NCBI GenBank assembly: GCA_031772625.1
Contig: CM062811.1
Span: 647,168,606 to 647,232,605, forward strand
Direction: 5' to 3'
DNA: 64,000 bases
Origin: Pinus tabuliformis
Lineage: Eukaryota > Streptophyta > Pinopsida > Pinales > Pinaceae
In this document: positions 11,101-22,997 of the stretch, in pieces
Position numbering within the stretch: the first letter of the stretch is position 1
Layout: each line of letters opens with the position of its first letter
Notes under the pieces: generated by a model
What the model was told of the DNA's origin: nothing
The model's input: the letters and a program-made list of their open reading frames with translations, nothing else
Databases searched by the model: none
Position numbers and translations under genes: made by a program

Positions 11101-12120
11101 ATGTAGCAGGTGGGAGCAATTCCCATTTGGGATTAAAGTATTAAGCCTAGTACGATGAACAATGAGCTTATAATTATAAGCATAATGAAGAATAGTCAGG
11201 CTGGATTATGGGCAATGAAATATGGCTTATGATAACTCAAAAAATGAAATTATTCATGGCTCTGTGTTGGGAATGTACAAGCAAGGGAAACCCTAGGAGG
11301 GGAAAATTAGTATAGTATCAATCAATGCACTTGAAAATTGGTTCTACTAGCAATAATAATGGAAGAGTGTTTAGTTCTAGTATCTTCAATTATCTTTCGA
11401 AAAGCTTTTTGCTTGAATTTATAGGACATTTTAGCTCATTTTCATCCAATTCCAAGAAAAAACTTGAGTCTCTTGCTACTATTGGCAGAGAAATATTTGG
11501 GGATATATTTCCTTATTGGATTCAGAGGACTAGTGTTCCAGACCACTATGAGCTTACAAAATGAAAATCAAAAGTGACAAAAGAGGCTCTGAAGTTCTGC
11601 ATTCGAATTTCTTGTTAGTAGGTTCCATACTATTCTGATTTCTCTATCATTGTTTCTTTTATCTTGGATTTTCTAACATGTTTTTGCATCGATTAGAAAG
11701 TAGTTGGGTTTCATTTGGATTTCACTACCCCATGTCTCTCTATCCTCAATAATAGTTCCATTATGTTAGAGTTTTTATCTTTTTTTTTGCACATGTTTCC
11801 AGCTGGATTTCAAGCTATTTTACATTCCTTTTTCATAGGATTTTATTTATGCTAGCTCTAGGTTCTCTTGTACTCCTCAATATCTGGTTTCACCTTCTTT
11901 GTCTCTAAGATCCTGTTGTAGCGACTTCAACCACCCTCCAAAATTTTGCCTTAGCTTTGTTTTGGAGCCTCCCTACCAACCATCCTTTGCAACATGTCTT
12001 GCACTGTCAAGTACATAGGCTTCAACTAATTTTTAGTGGCTCGCCAGCCTGTGTGTGTCAATTTTCTTCACTCTCTTCACAGGATGCCATTTCGGACTTA
12101 GGTTACTCGTTGGTTGAGAA
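11101..12120. other. Gene-free DNA, nothing recognised
   Basis: One 79-aa frame (11325-11564) resembles no family I know. The stretch is T-rich and may be the leader or flank of the relic that follows, but nothing shows this directly. Confidence 0.5.
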
Positions 12121-12126
12121 TCTCTC

Positions 12127-12382
12127 CCAGAAAAGTGTGCAATTCTAGAGGGGAACCAGCCTTCCCTCCAGAAATTGCACAAATCTGTTGGGCTGCCTGC
12201 TAAACTCCAGAATTGCGTAGAATAGTCAGACAACCTTCCCATATAAAACTGCGCATTTTGGCCCAGCACCGGGCCTCAGCCCATAAATTGCGCAAATCTA
12301 GGAGACATTCACCTGCTGGCCCCAAAATTGTGCAATCCCTCAGGGACAACTAGGCCAGCTCAACCCAGAAACTGTGCAAATC
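12127..12382. repeat. Degenerate ~40-bp minisatellite, block 1
   Basis: Seven diverged units share the core YCCAGAAATTGYGCAAATC. They start at about 12127, 12168, 12207, 12245, 12280, 12320 and 12364, spaced 35-44 bases apart. Between cores the sequence is C/G-richer and variable. The units are too diverged to be a recent satellite. Confidence 0.65.
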
Positions 12383-13160
12383 TTCATCCCAGGCTTGCAG
12401 CCTATTGCATGTGCCTTCAGGTTGATCAGTTCCCTTAGGGAATGAGCAAAACTGATTTGCATGCATGGGCTTATTTTCCTGAAATAGAAAAAGAAACATG
12501 CAAAAAGAATCCCTAGATTTTAGGGATCTATTTTTAGCAGCTGGAGGTTACATGCAAAGATCGTTTTAGAAACTACCCTCCAAGTGTCGCTTTTTCCCAG
12601 ATTTGTGGCATGCACATCATGAGCCTCAAACTTATTTATTCGATGTTGTAGAGCTCATTCTCCATATTGAACTTGGAGATTTGACATCCCACATCGCATC
12701 TAGGAGTCGTAGGCTTGTTCATATCAACTTTTTCTAGGTAAGTCCGCTTTACATGTTTTGTGCAACATTGCTGTCGCTTTTTGTGTTTTGGCTTGTCTAA
12801 GTGTTGTTTGCTTGATTTCAATGAATGCTTGTTGTTGTTTGCATGCATGTTAGCCTGTATAAGCACTATTTCAGTTTTCGTTTGCATCTCACTGTTGTCA
12901 CATGCATGACACCTTTTTTTCATCGACTATCGCCGTTGTGGTGACCCGATTCACACGCATGCATGTGTTCCCATTTTCTGAATCTCACCATCGTTGTTTT
13001 CATGCATGACCATTCACTCTTGCTTACACTTAGTTTCGCCATGCATTCGAAGCTTCTTATGTTTTCAGTTTCCCATCGGTGGGTCTGGGCAACCTTGGCC
13101 AGAGCCTTGCCTTACCTGGACAACATTGCTCATCTTTGAGAGGGAAGGTTCTAGCTTCCT

Positions 13161-13352
13161 CCCAGAAAATGTGTAAAACTAGCCACACACTGTCCTCCAT
13201 CCCTGCTCTGCACAAATATGAGAGGAAATGCTCTGCTGGCCCAGAAAATTGTGTAATGCAGTCCCTGGGCCTACATGCCTTGCTGACTGAAATTGCGCAT
13301 TGCACAATATCAACCCCTAGAAGGTCAGTCTGGATTGTGCATTGCGTAATTC
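13161..13352. repeat. Degenerate ~40-bp minisatellite, block 2
   Basis: Five more units carry the same core, at about 13161, 13200, 13240, 13287 and 13329. The spacing is again about 40 bases. Block 2 lies about 780 bases after block 1 and directly upstream of the coding relic at about 13498. Confidence 0.6.
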
Positions 13353-13497
13353 TAGCAGCTAAAAAACCTCCTAGGTATGTTCCACGTCAGTCCTCAAGTT
13401 TGCTTTGGTTTTCAAATGACAGATTTCTTGCCATGGATGTCGGCATGTCTCCAGGTATAGAAAGTGTTCGTCTATCTCTATGCAATTCAGGTTCAAT

Positions 13498-16480
13498 GGC
13501 CCCCAAGAAAGAAGGGTCAAAGGACACCGACGAAAGCACAACTGGAGATGCAGTTGAGCAAGCGTCTATGAGTTTGTTGATTTACGAAGACACCAAGCTG
13601 CTCGTAGATAAAGACGTCAAGTTGAAATGGCAGGACATTAATGATACATTCTCAGGCACATTTGGGTAAGATCTGGAAGACCGTAGGGTCTATGTGAATA
13701 TTCACAAGTCTGGTTTGTACCAGATTGCATGCAGGTATCCCACGTTTCCATGCGTGGACATGATACATTGGATCATCTTGCACATTGATCCCGAGACGAT
13801 GGTGTTAAGCAGTGTCAACGGGATAGATATTGCTACCTTTAGGGTGAAGGACTTTCAGCAGATGTACCACTTTCCACAACCGATGATCACAATGGAAACA
13901 CCCTTCAACAGACCCAACAACACTGCCAACTCTAGAGGTATCTTGAAGAGATGGGTGAAAGAGCCAACCAAGTTCAAGATGACACCCAACTAGGTTTACA
14001 AGACGAAGATACTATGGAAGGCATAGCAGTACTTGGTAATTTTTGCATGATGCTTGTACAACCAAGATAGCACAGAGACCTTCCCGCAAAGTTTGGTGAT
14101 CGCGTTGGACCAACTGGCCAGTGAATACAAACCATGCAACTAGTCCGACATGTTGGATCACAGGCTAATGGAATAGGTAAAAAAAGCCCGAAATCCACCT
14201 AAAGGACAACAAGCAGAGATATACATGTCCGCGTACATTCTGGATGCAATCTGTGCCCGTTAGCAATTCCTAGGCTTGGGTTGGGCATGGACATAAACGG
14301 AAATCTTTGTACACACTTACTGCAGATTGTTTTCTGAATGCATATTTTGCGGAGTCATCACACAGTTGTTAGACCATTTTTTCACCCCAGTGTACAAGAT
14401 GACATTTGAGCAGGATCTAACTTGCATGTCGCAGGCATCAATGGAGGCATTGATCAACATAGCAAATTGGTATGCCTCAACTATTGGCACCTTCATATAG
14501 ATGTACAACGTAGATAAGCCTCCGCATGTTTTACCGAAGTTTTCCATGGACAATCTCATCATGTAAGAAGTGTCGTACCACATCTCGATAGGAATGTCAG
14601 CTAGACTGCATCGGAAGAAGAAGGTACACTGGCCCACTCTTCCTTTGCAGATCGGGTTGTATGAGATACAAAATCTCAATAATGTTGATGTCGAGACAGA
14701 GGAGTTCAAAAGATTTACTTTTGGCACCCTAAGTTTCAATCTGTACAACCTGCATTGCTTTGTAAAGGACCACTGTGCGAGAGTGCAATTTCCTTGGATC
14801 CATGGGGCATGTCATTGGGTTGAGGAAGACCCATGGAGATATTGTCATAGCTTCCCCAGGCTCAATGAACCGATCGACATAGCTGTGGAATGGTTAGCGA
14901 AACAACTCGAAGCAACATCTAGGAGAGCACCGTTATTAGCAACAACAAAGGGTAACATACGTGCATGTGACAAAGGCAAAAGAAAGGTTGTAGACACCAC
15001 AGAGGCAGAACAAAGCTAAAAGTTCAAAGCAGACCCACTCGTGGAAAAAGCAGCTTTGGAGATAGACGCGAAGACGTGAAAGTGTGATAGGAGCAACATG
15101 CAAAGGAAAAAAGAGAAACAAATGATGGAGAAAACAGTGAAGGAGTTTCAAGAGTTGAAGCAACAACTCTGGGAAGATCAAGAGCTACACAAACCGGAGA
15201 AGAAACTGCAGTAGGAATAGACACAACAAGAGGCACAACACACAGATTGATGAAACTATGCCCATACAGGTTGTAGAATCATCCGAACAGGTGGCACAAA
15301 TAAGACAGGGTGAGAAGTCGCAGGAGCGGGACTTCGCTTAAGAGATTGAACAGATACTTGAGCAGATGGATACAGAGATGGAGCAGCCAGAGTCAGAGCA
15401 TGATATTGACCTCATGCCTTACAACCAAGAGGTCAACCCACCTACTTCACCAGATCCAGAAGAAGAGCAAGTCCTGACCGACCAAGGAGATTCTGAGATC
15501 TTTGGAGACAATCCAGAAGCAGAGATGCACAACATATCATTTGACGAGTCATAGCATAGAGTTTTGCAACTACGCGGAGTGACTATTCTAGATGTCTACC
15601 CATCTCTTGCACAATTTGAAGAACAAGTGATCATATTCGACATGTGCAAGCATCCAACATCATTGACCAATTCTACCAGAGCATATGTTGAAGCCACCAA
15701 CTCGAGTGTTCACTTCTTGATATCAAAGAACGAGTGAATAGATAAGGAGTTACAGACAGCCAAGGAGGAAGGAGAATAGGTTACAACATCCACCAAAGCA
15801 GAGTTGATGAGAGCAATATTGAATGAGGTATCGTCTCTTGAGATAGTCATGCGAATTTTGTATTCCAAATTTGTCATTGTGCATAAGTCACTTGTCAATG
15901 GGATACAAGGGAGCCCCATTATACTTGCCCAAGTTGATGAAACCCAAGGTGGTAGAGTTGAAGGCACACATCCGGAGTCAGATCCAGAACAATGAGGAAC
16001 TCGCGCAGCTCATCACTAGTTTGTAGGATTCACATGCACAAGTGTTGAGAAGTATGGATGTTGTTGTGCGTGTGCATGCGATCCCATCCATTCAGACACT
16101 GATCGAGGAAAAGACAAAGAATCAAGTTCGATGGAGCTGGACATGTACTTTGACTAGTTGATGCACATACTCACCAGTGTAGACTTGGCGATCAACACAG
16201 ACACTATGCATCAATATGTCGCTGGTCTAGCTGTACTCAAGACTATGGTGCACATTTTATCAGATGAGTTGGACAGAGGAGCCAAATAAGTGTACCCAAA
16301 TGAAATAGAGGCAAGAGTTCATTTCCAGAAAGATGTCACCAGAGAGTACACAAACACCATCATGGACTACCAAGCTTGGCATCAGTTCACTACCGTCAAC
16401 CATCACAAGGATGTTGAAGAGTTGGTCTTCCCACAGTTGTTCGAGTCTTAGTGATGTTTTGCATGGCTTGCTGAAGCCTA
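13498..16480 (+). pseudogene. Old multi-part coding relic, family not recognised
   Basis: A chain of plus-strand frames (13498-13669, 13694-13993, 14570-15019, 15366-15554 and others) has protein-like composition. It includes a segment with FQQMYHFPQP, a Trp/His/Cys-rich segment around 14780-14850, a charged coiled-coil-like segment around 15090-15210 and an acidic segment around 15366-15550. It looks like one long decayed gene or element ORF with many breaks. I see no protease, RT, integrase or transposase signature and no flanking LTR pair. The style suggests a dispersed plant repeat ORF, but I cannot name it. A conserved-protein search with the individual frames would decide. Confidence 0.45.
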
Positions 16481-17235
16481 TTTTGTCTCATATGGGTACA
16501 TGTGCAGATTGTATGTAACAACTTGTAAAGTGAAAGTCCAAGTGTTGATAGTTGAGTGTAACAATCATAGAGTAGTTGAACACACATGAGGGTAGGTGAA
16601 TAGTCACAACGGGGAACATAAAGGGTCACCCCACCCTTTGCTATTTATAGAACCTCATAACTCATTGCAAGGGTTTTTGGGTAGCAAGATTCCGATAGGA
16701 ATATATTAGAGAAATCTTGAAGTGTATTGTAACGAGCCTTGACTTCTCCACAGTGCAGATATAGTACATCTATTTGGACGAGCAAGCAACAGTGACTATA
16801 ACGTTCTGTTATCGGGACTAGTGGTTGGTCATGGTTGTACTACATGATTGGAACTTTCAATTCTTAATATAACAAAGCCAACATGTTTCATGCATATGTT
16901 GTTATTGTATTTCAGTTACCTTGGTTACTTTAATGATATATGAAGTTGCTTGCTTACACATGTATGTATAGACTCTTTATGTATATGTATGTATGAATCT
17001 TACTGAGATGTGTTGTTGGTTTAACCATCACTTTGGATTATTGGTTCACCTGCCTTCCAGTCTTTGACGCATATTTGCTCGTGTGTTCCCTTCCAAGCTG
17101 CGCGTTTCCACAAGTTTCCAAGGGGCGCACTCATCCCACTTTCTGTGTGTTAGAAAAATTCATGCACCTTCCTTGGCTTGTTGTGCATGTCACACCCTTT
17201 CTACCAACATGGACATCCTACTTACCTCTGCGCAT
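16481..17235. other. Gene-free DNA after the coding relic
   Basis: No coding similarity. A TATA-like CTATTTATAG occurs near 16640, and short ATGT-rich runs occur near 16960-17000. This may be the 3' flank of the relic, but I found no matching repeat upstream that would make it an LTR. Confidence 0.4.
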
Positions 17236-17239
17236 AATT

Positions 17240-18298
17240 GTGGTTAAGGTGACACCTACAAATCTTTTTCTTCCAGGCCACTGAAAAAATCTCTACACCT
17301 TGTTATGTGTAACAATGCATCTGAGTCCAAGTACCACATGCTCCTCATCACCGTGTTGGTCATGCATGAAATGAGGGTAAATTCAAGCTTGAACTGTGAA
17401 GCCAAGGATTAACCTGCTGCTCCTCCTGAGGTCTTCTTGCTTGTCTCCTTGTGTGGACACTTCATGACAATGGAAGCATTTAATTTTGGACAAATGTTTC
17501 TTCTTTCCCCCTTGACTAGATTATGGTTTGGATTGAGATTTATTTCCTTTTCCCTTCTTTTCCTTTCCATCTAGAGAAAATTTTTCTTCATCCTCACCCT
17601 TCGTTGAAGTCCCATCTCTAGTATTTAGCCTTATTTCCTCCTGTACCAAATCAGACCATAAGCATTCCCAATCAGGCAGTTTCTCCCTCCCATTCACCAA
17701 ATCTTGTTAGTTATGCCAACTCTTGGGAAGGCCTAGAAGGGCTAGGCTTACCAAGTCTTCTTCAGGGACAGTAACACCGACCCCACCAAGTTCATCACGA
17801 CACTGTTTAAACTTGCTCAGATACTGCATAATTGTGTCATTCTTCTGCATCTTGATACTTCGAAGTTTATCCTTGAGCACCAACTTCCTGTGGTCACTAT
17901 TATTCTTGAACATTTATGTTAATGATTTACACATTGTGAACGAAGTTTCTTTTCCGTGGAGATTTAATACAATGTGATCCCGTACTCCCTCAGAGATTAT
18001 TCTCCTCTCCTTGGCTACATCTTTCTTCCACTGAGCAAGGTTTTGGGCATCAGATGCTTGTGGTTTTGCAACATATGACTTGATTTGTTCTAACAATCTA
18101 TTGTCATCCAATACCACCTCCATGCGATCTTTCCATGCAACAAAATTAGAGGTGTCTTCCAAGGCATACTCTAGCTTTAGTCCATTGAAAGCCATCTTCT
18201 CAGGTCTGAAAAAATCCTATTGCACTAAGCTCCAAAATCAAACCTCTTGAGAAACAACTTTGAATTTATGCTCTAATGTGAATCTTGCTCTAATACCA
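17240..18298 (-). mobile_element. Ty1/Copia fossil: gag to protease part
   Basis: A minus-strand fragment of a Copia-type LTR retrotransposon. The gag region (about 18195 down to 17707) has the UBN2-type capsid pattern, with FVAWKDRMEVVL near its start and a segment like MQYLSKFKQCRDELGG farther on. Nucleocapsid-like and protease-like segments follow down to about 17240. A primer site complementary to tRNA-iMet lies at 18287-18298 on the minus strand, followed by what should be the 5' LTR. The element is broken and its 3' portion (integrase, RT, RNase H and second LTR) is absent. It is likely old. Confidence 0.75.
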
Positions 18299-19650
18299 TG
18301 TAGACATTACGATGTATATTTGCAATTGCTCATGAAATTTTAATCAAAATCACAAGACACAAACCTACTTTACTACTCTTCGGACATTAATTCACAATCT
18401 AAAACAAAAAAATTAGACATAAAATAAGAAACAACACACAAGAAACAAGTATTTTTCTTAGGGAAATAAAATTGGTAAAAACCCCAATGCCTACTTGCAT
18501 TACATCAAAAGAATAAGATGTATTACAATTTCTTTTCTCAATTGAGCACACCCTACAAGTGCATAACCTATCTCTCTGCTCATTGAAAGACTCTGACCTA
18601 GACTTAGTCAAATTTTTCCTCTACTTGAGCTCTTATTTCCTTGATAAATTAGGCCCCTATTATTTAGGAAATTCCTCAAACTGATTGCAAAATTCCTTTA
18701 GGTTGATCCTCTGACTACATGCAATGCCTGTACACTCAAGACTAGTCTACAATTGATGTTAAACTGCCTTGGAATATCCACCTCAAATGGGTAACTCAAA
18801 TTCTCCACATGCACTAGCTATTTTGAGCTGATTGATTAGTTAACTAGACCTTCCATTAGCTCCTCCAAAAGTTGGAACTAGTTTAACTGAAAACAACCTC
18901 AGCTAACTGATCACGCATGTTGAATTGAACTCTATCTCCTCGAACTCGAATTATTGAGTAAACTGGGTGACACAAGCCATGTACCACTCGTTAACATCAT
19001 CCAAGTTGTCTGTTGATGTGGAAATTCGAATTTTTTCAATTTAATCAAGGAAAACTCAAATCGAGAATTTCTTGTTGCATTTTTCAACACCCCTGAACAA
19101 TTAAGCTTGTAATATTCTTCCTCTCTATCTTTTCTTTTTTTCGCTTCTCTTCAATCACTCAATTCTCCTCTCTCAAGAAAATTATTAGACAATTCTTTAT
19201 TCATCTACCACTTTTAGGTGGTTATTAACTGCCTCCACCTCATCAACAAATGGCAAGTGGTTAACTACTCATTTATGAGCTCCCGTTTCCCACTTTTGGA
19301 GACAACTTTGTGTCTTCTAGGAAACATTAAATTGGCCAATACAAAATTTTCAAAAATTAAATCGAATCACCCAAATTAGATGCCTAGGACTTTCTAATGG
19401 ATAATTAATTCCAAAACAATAATTGCAATCTTTTTTTTTCTCTTTCAGCCATTTGTACTTCAATCATTAGTTTCCCAGTTTTTTTTTTTATTCATAAAAT
19501 AGAACATAGTGTAGTTTTTAAACAAGAGTTACAAATCAATAATTATCAGTAAATTACTCATAATTAAGTATAAGTATGTCTCTTAATGTAACAACCTAAA
19601 TTCAAATTTAAACATATATACATGTAATTACAATAAATATTCAAGTTGAG
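18299..19650 (-). repeat. Probable 5' LTR of the Copia fossil plus AT-rich flank
   Basis: The sequence next to the primer site begins TGTAGACATT on the plus strand, so the LTR's 3' end is at 18299. Without a second copy the other LTR end cannot be placed; it should lie somewhere before about 19650. No coding similarity is seen in this stretch. Confidence 0.45.
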
Positions 19651-19659
19651 GGATATCAC

Positions 19660-21670
19660 ATTAGGTATGTTTCAAGAACCAACTAATTGCTACTCAGCAA
19701 TCCACTACTCTGAAAGGTGTCGCAAAAAATTCTCCTATCAAAATATGGCTCGTAATAGTTTGCCATAGTCACAAGTTTAGAGAGGCCCCTGAGTTTTCCA
19801 TCAAGGATGATGCAACCATTAGATTGATAAGCCAAGAAAGAGGCAATGGAAGAATCCCAGGCCATAGCGAGACTGCCAGATTTTCCTTATGCATTTGTCG
19901 CATATACACACTACCCTGGGCAAAATTCAGAGAAAAACTCTTGAGCTTTGTGTCCATATGACATGGTTTCTTGAAAAAACATGATCAAGGGTCGATGACA
20001 CTCGATTAAGTTTCTTAACAAGAGGGATTTCAGGCTTCCCCCTAGGCCCCTAATGTTGATGGAGAGAACTTTCATTTCCGGTTCTCTGAGGTGGGAATCT
20101 ACACTCTAAGTGGTGAGGATGAAGAATGATTAGAGAGCTCACGAGTGGGGGCTTCTCTAGCCATCGATTTTTTATTTTCCTTTTTCTTTTTTCGAACGGT
20201 GATAAAAGAATCTGAAAGAGGGGGGAATACGACAGGGGAAGGAACGAGGAATTACAAACAGGGATGGGGGAAGGGTTAAGAATATTGCAAGAGGAGGGTG
20301 GGGATGGAGGAGGAGGGAAAGACTAGGTGTTGGCTTTTTATTTTTATTTTTTTGAATGGTGGTAAAAGAATCTGAAAGAGGGGGGAAATCTAAGAAGGGA
20401 AGGGAGAGGAATTGAGAAAAGGGATGGGGGAAGGGTTAAGGATATTGCAAAAGGCGGATAGGGATGGAGGGGGAGGGAAACACTGGGTGTTGGCAGGAAG
20501 AGTATAGAATACCACAGTTGCAGGAATAAAGAGGCAACGGATCCTAGCCATCAATAGGTTCTAATTGGAGTGGGGAAATATATCCAGGAGAGAGATCGGA
20601 GGAGGGAAGGGGCCCAAATCTAGGGATCTCTTTAAGGAGGGCCAACAAGGCTCGACATTTACTTGACGGGTGTAGAAGATGGTTGGCGAAGCTTCTGGGT
20701 TCGAAACTGAAGGGTTTAAAGACCCTTGAGAGAAAGGCAGACACCCTAGCATAACGACATGGACTGAGGGTAATGACATTGGAGGAGAGTGGGAGATTTT
20801 AGAAGAATTAAGACCGAGGTATGTTAAGGAATTTCTTAAACCATTCATCTTTGAAACCAAGTTGGTTCCACTTGGCACATAATTTTGATTTAGCTCATCC
20901 AACATGACAAGGCCTTCAGTAGATAAAGTAGAGATCAGGGAGTCATGAATAGAATCTACTTGTGCAGAGAAGGCATCTGAGGCATGAGTTTCTTGAGTAG
21001 GTACTCCAGAGGTAGCAATGCCATCTCACAACAATTCCTTCAAATCCAAGTGGGAGGAGAAGGTCACATGGTGATCAACAATTGCACCATAAGCTTTCAC
21101 AATGGAAAATATGGATCGTCCTAAGATGTTGTCCTCGCAAATACTGGGATGAGGTTCACCATTGTTGGTCGAGGATGACAGATCTATCTACTGAGTAATA
21201 AAATCTGACATGCCCTAGAGCGGTTTGGGTTGAGTACTAGTGTCCTTTCCTCGCAACGGACATCTACAATCCTTGTAAAAGTGTTGCGTTTGGTGGCACT
21301 TGAGACAATGAAATGAAATTTTCCAATAATCTAAAGGTTGGTTGTATGTTTTATCTCCACAAGTGATTAGCATTTCCTTAGCCAGTTTAACCTCTAAATC
21401 CAACTCTACAATAACGCAATCCACCCCCTTGTCAAACTTCACAAGATATTTATTGTCAAAATATATGAATTTACCTAAAGTATTTTGTACCTCGATGAGG
21501 ATGTCCCTCATCCAAAGGTCTAGTGGAAAGGCGAGTTTCACCCAAAAATACTTGAGTCGCGATTTCTTTTTCGTTGAATTGAAATTCACATACCACCTTT
21601 GGCTCCACCCGTAGCCTTTACCAAAAACCCAATGTTGAGAGAAATTCTTTAAATCAATAGTGCACTATTA
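19660..21670 (-). pseudogene. L1 LINE fragment: ORF1 C-terminal part and ORF2 start
   Basis: This is a minus-strand L1-type fragment. ORF1 (about 21668 down to 20560) has the DUF4283-type domain (segment SRLKYFWVKLAFPLDLW near the start) followed by a CCHC knuckle with spacing C-x2-C-x4-H-x4-C around 21300-21255, and then a Ser/Pro-rich tail. ORF2 begins at about 20072 with MKVLSINIRGLGG, the usual plant L1 endonuclease start, and reaches the QET catalytic Glu motif. A stop and frame shifts follow, and homology ends near 19660. The fragment is truncated at both ends: the ORF1 N-terminus is missing upstream, and most of the endonuclease, the RT and the 3' end are missing. ORF1 would coat the RNA; ORF2 would nick and reverse transcribe. 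Confidence 0.8.
20187..20494. repeat. Tandem duplication of 148 bp between L1 ORF1 and ORF2
   Basis: The copies at 20187-20334 and 20347-20494 are the same length and clearly related. Both contain AAAAGAATCTGAAAGAGGGG and a run like GGGATGGGGGAAGGGTTAAG. The plus strand is strongly purine-rich. The duplication lies at the ORF1-ORF2 junction of the L1 fragment. Confidence 0.85.
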
Positions 21671-22238
21671 CAATGGCCCCCTTCTGCCTGCTTGTTGAAA
21701 TTGATGAGTTTAATTGTTACTTGCTTTTACTCCTATTATATCTTTTGCAAATGAATCTAGACAAACGGTAATAGTAAAATACATTAAGTGTTGCCCGTTA
21801 CCAACAACAATAAAATCCGTTTTTGAATTTATTTGAGTGTTGGTTTAATACGAAGGATTTGGACAGATTCAAGGTTGTTTTTTTTCCCTTTTTAACATCC
21901 TGAAAATTTAGCCTTCTTTAGATTTAATTACTTTAATGATTATATGTAATAAGGAAAATTGGAAAATACTAATTTTAGTAAATAATCCCTCTGCTAATTG
22001 CATATATAGAGAAATGTTTTTGAACATGCTTACAATTATCAAATTTTCTATTTAAAATAAAGATGTTATTTTTGTCCACGGATATTGTTTGAGTTAACAA
22101 AGTTTAAATTTATATTTATTTAAAGAGTTTATTTTTTTTAAATTAATTAAATAAATTTATAATATTTTTTCATAATGAATTAAAGGGTGTTTGATTTTGA
22201 ATTTACGAGGAAAAAGATGTTTAAACATAGCTATTTTG
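21671..22238. other. AT-rich gene-free DNA
   Basis: No coding or repeat signature recognised between the L1 fragment and the tRNA-like sequences. Confidence 0.6.
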
Positions 22239-22312
22239 TCTGTCATCGTTTAGTTCGGATAGGATACCTGGTTTTCACCCACGCGACCTGGGTTCAAATC
22301 CTGGCAAACAGA
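22239..22312 (+). tRNA. tRNA-Glu(TTC)-like gene or pseudogene
   Basis: This 74-base sequence follows the plant tRNA-Glu layout. The D-arm includes TAGGATACC, the anticodon loop TTTTCAC places TTC as anticodon, and the T-loop contains GGTTCAAATCC. The acceptor stem has about two mismatches and the anticodon stem has one (CCTGG against CCACG). These mismatches make it more likely a pseudogene or weak gene than a functional one. It is 190 bases upstream of the tRNA-Asn gene, an arrangement seen again in decayed form at 38991-39290. Confidence 0.6.
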
Positions 22313-22502
22313 ATTAATTTTGAGAATTTGCGTTTCCGGACCAGATTTACTTTATGAGAAGGGCGTAACAATACCCAACCGTTCTCTTATAGAAGAACTG
22401 GACTCCGATGGCAGTTCTTCTGATTACAGCACAATTACACGTTAGATTCACTAGCATTGGGTAATGAACATGAAGTTAATAATACTATCACAAAGCCGAA
22501 CC

Positions 22503-22519
22503 GCTGGAATAGCTCAGTT

Positions 22520-22552
<33 letters not shown>

Positions 22553-22576
22553 GAGGTTCAAGCCCTCCTTCTAGCG
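22503..22576 (+). tRNA. tRNA-Asn(GTT), apparently intact
   Basis: The sequence is 74 bases and folds fully: acceptor GCTGGAA/TTCTAGC (one G-T wobble), D stem GCTC/GAGC, anticodon stem TGTGG/CCACA around loop CTGTTAA (anticodon GTT), variable AGGTC, and T stem GGAGG/CCTCC around TTCAAGC. All the internal promoter (A and B box) sequence is present. It decodes AAC/AAU in the cytosol. The sequence differs from plastid trnN, so it is the nuclear type. No clean run of four or more T follows within the next ~60 bases, so termination may be inefficient. It is the apparent source of dozens of tRNA fragments in the array that starts right after it. Confidence 0.92.
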
Positions 22577-22997
22577 TTGTTCTGTGATTGTTCGGAGTTT
22601 AAAATTTATGAAAATAATAGTTCAGTTGGTTAAAATTGTTCTGTGATTGTTGGGAATTTAAAATTTATGAAAATAATAGTTCAGTTGGTGATTGTTCGGA
22701 GTTTAAAATTTATGAAAATAATAGTTCAGTTGGTTAAAATTGTTCTGTGATTGTTGGGAATTTAAAATTTATGAAAATAATAGTTCAGTTAGTTAAAATT
22801 TATGAAAATAATAGCTCAGTTGTTCTGTCATTGTTTGGTTAAAATTTATGAAAATAATACCTCAATTAAATTTATGAAAATAATAGGTCAGGTCAGTTAA
22901 TAGTTCAGTTGTTCTGTCATTAAATTTATGAAAATAATAGGTCAGGTCAGTTAATAGTTCAGTTGTTCTGTCATTGTTTGGTTAAAATTTATGAAAA

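Noticed and set aside
11325-11564. 79-aa frame as a possible small host gene
   Set aside because: No recognisable domain, promoter or conservation evidence. It is within the length expected by chance.
22503-22576. Plastid trnN together with psaB as one plastid insert
   Set aside because: The tRNA-Asn sequence is of the nuclear plant type and differs from the plastid trnN pattern. Only the psaB part looks plastid-derived.
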